Source: Gammaproteobacteria bacterium
Lineage (GTDB): Bacteria; Pseudomonadota; Gammaproteobacteria; Pseudomonadales; Azotimanducaceae
Direction: 5' to 3'
Assembly (NCBI GenBank): GCA_026706425.1
Contig: JAPOYW010000069.1
Coordinates: 276-7,520, forward strand
DNA length: 7,245 bases
Shown here piece by piece: positions 7,045 through 7,245 of this stretch. The notes beneath the pieces were generated by a model. It made no database searches and was not told where the DNA came from. It saw only the letters and a program-made list of their open reading frames with translations. How positions within the stretch are numbered: the first letter of the stretch is position 1; every line of letters begins with the position of its first letter. The translations under genes and the position numbers were made by a program.

Positions 7045-7245
7045 TCAGTCCTCGTCGTCCTCGGACTCGCAGTGCTGCTCGTATCCATCCGCATCCAGCA
7101 GGTCGTCCATTTCCTCGAGGTCCGTCGGATCGATCTTGAAGAACCAGCCGTCCCCGTACGGATCCTGGTTCACCATTTCCGGCGCTTCCTCCAGCGCCTC
7201 GTTGACAGCCGCCACCGTTCCCGAGACGGGAGCGTAGACGTCCGC
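7045..7245 (-). CDS. gcvH: Glycine cleavage system H protein, C-terminal part (5' end cut by window edge)
   Basis: The last 66 codons and the TGA stop of GcvH, the lipoyl carrier that shuttles the aminomethyl group between P-, T- and L-proteins. The frame runs off the right edge. Visible sequence begins ADVYAPVSGTV and continues with NEALEEAPEMVNQDPYGDGW (residues 15-34 of the fragment), FFKIDP and LDDLLDA-like MDDLLDADGY. These match the second half of the lipoyl domain and the C-terminal helix of GcvH. The lipoylated lysine should lie about three residues beyond the edge, by comparison with the E. coli segment SVKAASDIYAPVSG, so it cannot be checked here. The end is notably acidic, CESEDDED. 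The gene sits directly upstream of gcvPA in the same orientation, confirming a gcv operon; gcvT is probably further right. Confidence 0.95.
   Translation of the reverse strand, partial: ADVYAPVSGTVAAVNEALEEAPEMVNQDPYGDGWFFKIDPTDLEEMDDLLDADGYEQHCESEDDED

Overview
The window looks like chromosomal sequence from a GC-rich bacterium (roughly 60-65% G+C by eye), most likely a proteobacterium. A gammaproteobacterium is my best guess, because a two-subunit glycine decarboxylase beside a separate gcvH and a desaturase of this type fit there, but nothing in the window proves it. I see no transposase, phage gene, CRISPR array, tRNA or rRNA. The genes are tightly packed and the longest gap is about 30 bases, so there is no gene-free stretch of 300 bases.

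Left half, plus strand: three genes in close head-to-tail order. They are a membrane fatty acid desaturase with three histidine boxes (72-1187, possibly starting further upstream), a YyaL/SPATA20-type protein (1191-3266) with an N-terminal thioredoxin-like DUF255 domain carrying a CHWC motif and a C-terminal alpha/alpha-barrel-like part, and a class I SAM-dependent methyltransferase of unknown substrate (3274-4170). The gaps are 3 and 7 bases, so they are probably co-transcribed, although no shared pathway is evident.

Right half, minus strand: part of a glycine cleavage operon, in transcription order gcvH (5' end cut off by the right window edge), gcvPA and gcvPB. gcvPA and gcvPB overlap by four bases (ATGA), as expected for two subunits made in equal amounts. 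Together they form the P-protein that decarboxylates glycine and passes the aminomethyl group to the lipoyl arm of GcvH. gcvT and any regulatory leader would lie beyond the right edge. The gcv operon and the plus-strand cluster converge with only 8 bases between their stop codons.

The most unusual structure is at 3318-3362. Two perfect hairpins with unrelated stems stand 3 bases apart, and each is capped by a GNA triloop in the same CGC-GNA-GCG context. They lie inside the 5' part of the methyltransferase reading frame, just upstream of where its conserved core begins. They look like a small palindromic repeat unit and raise real doubt about where the methyltransferase starts. The rest of the window appears to be ordinary housekeeping sequence.
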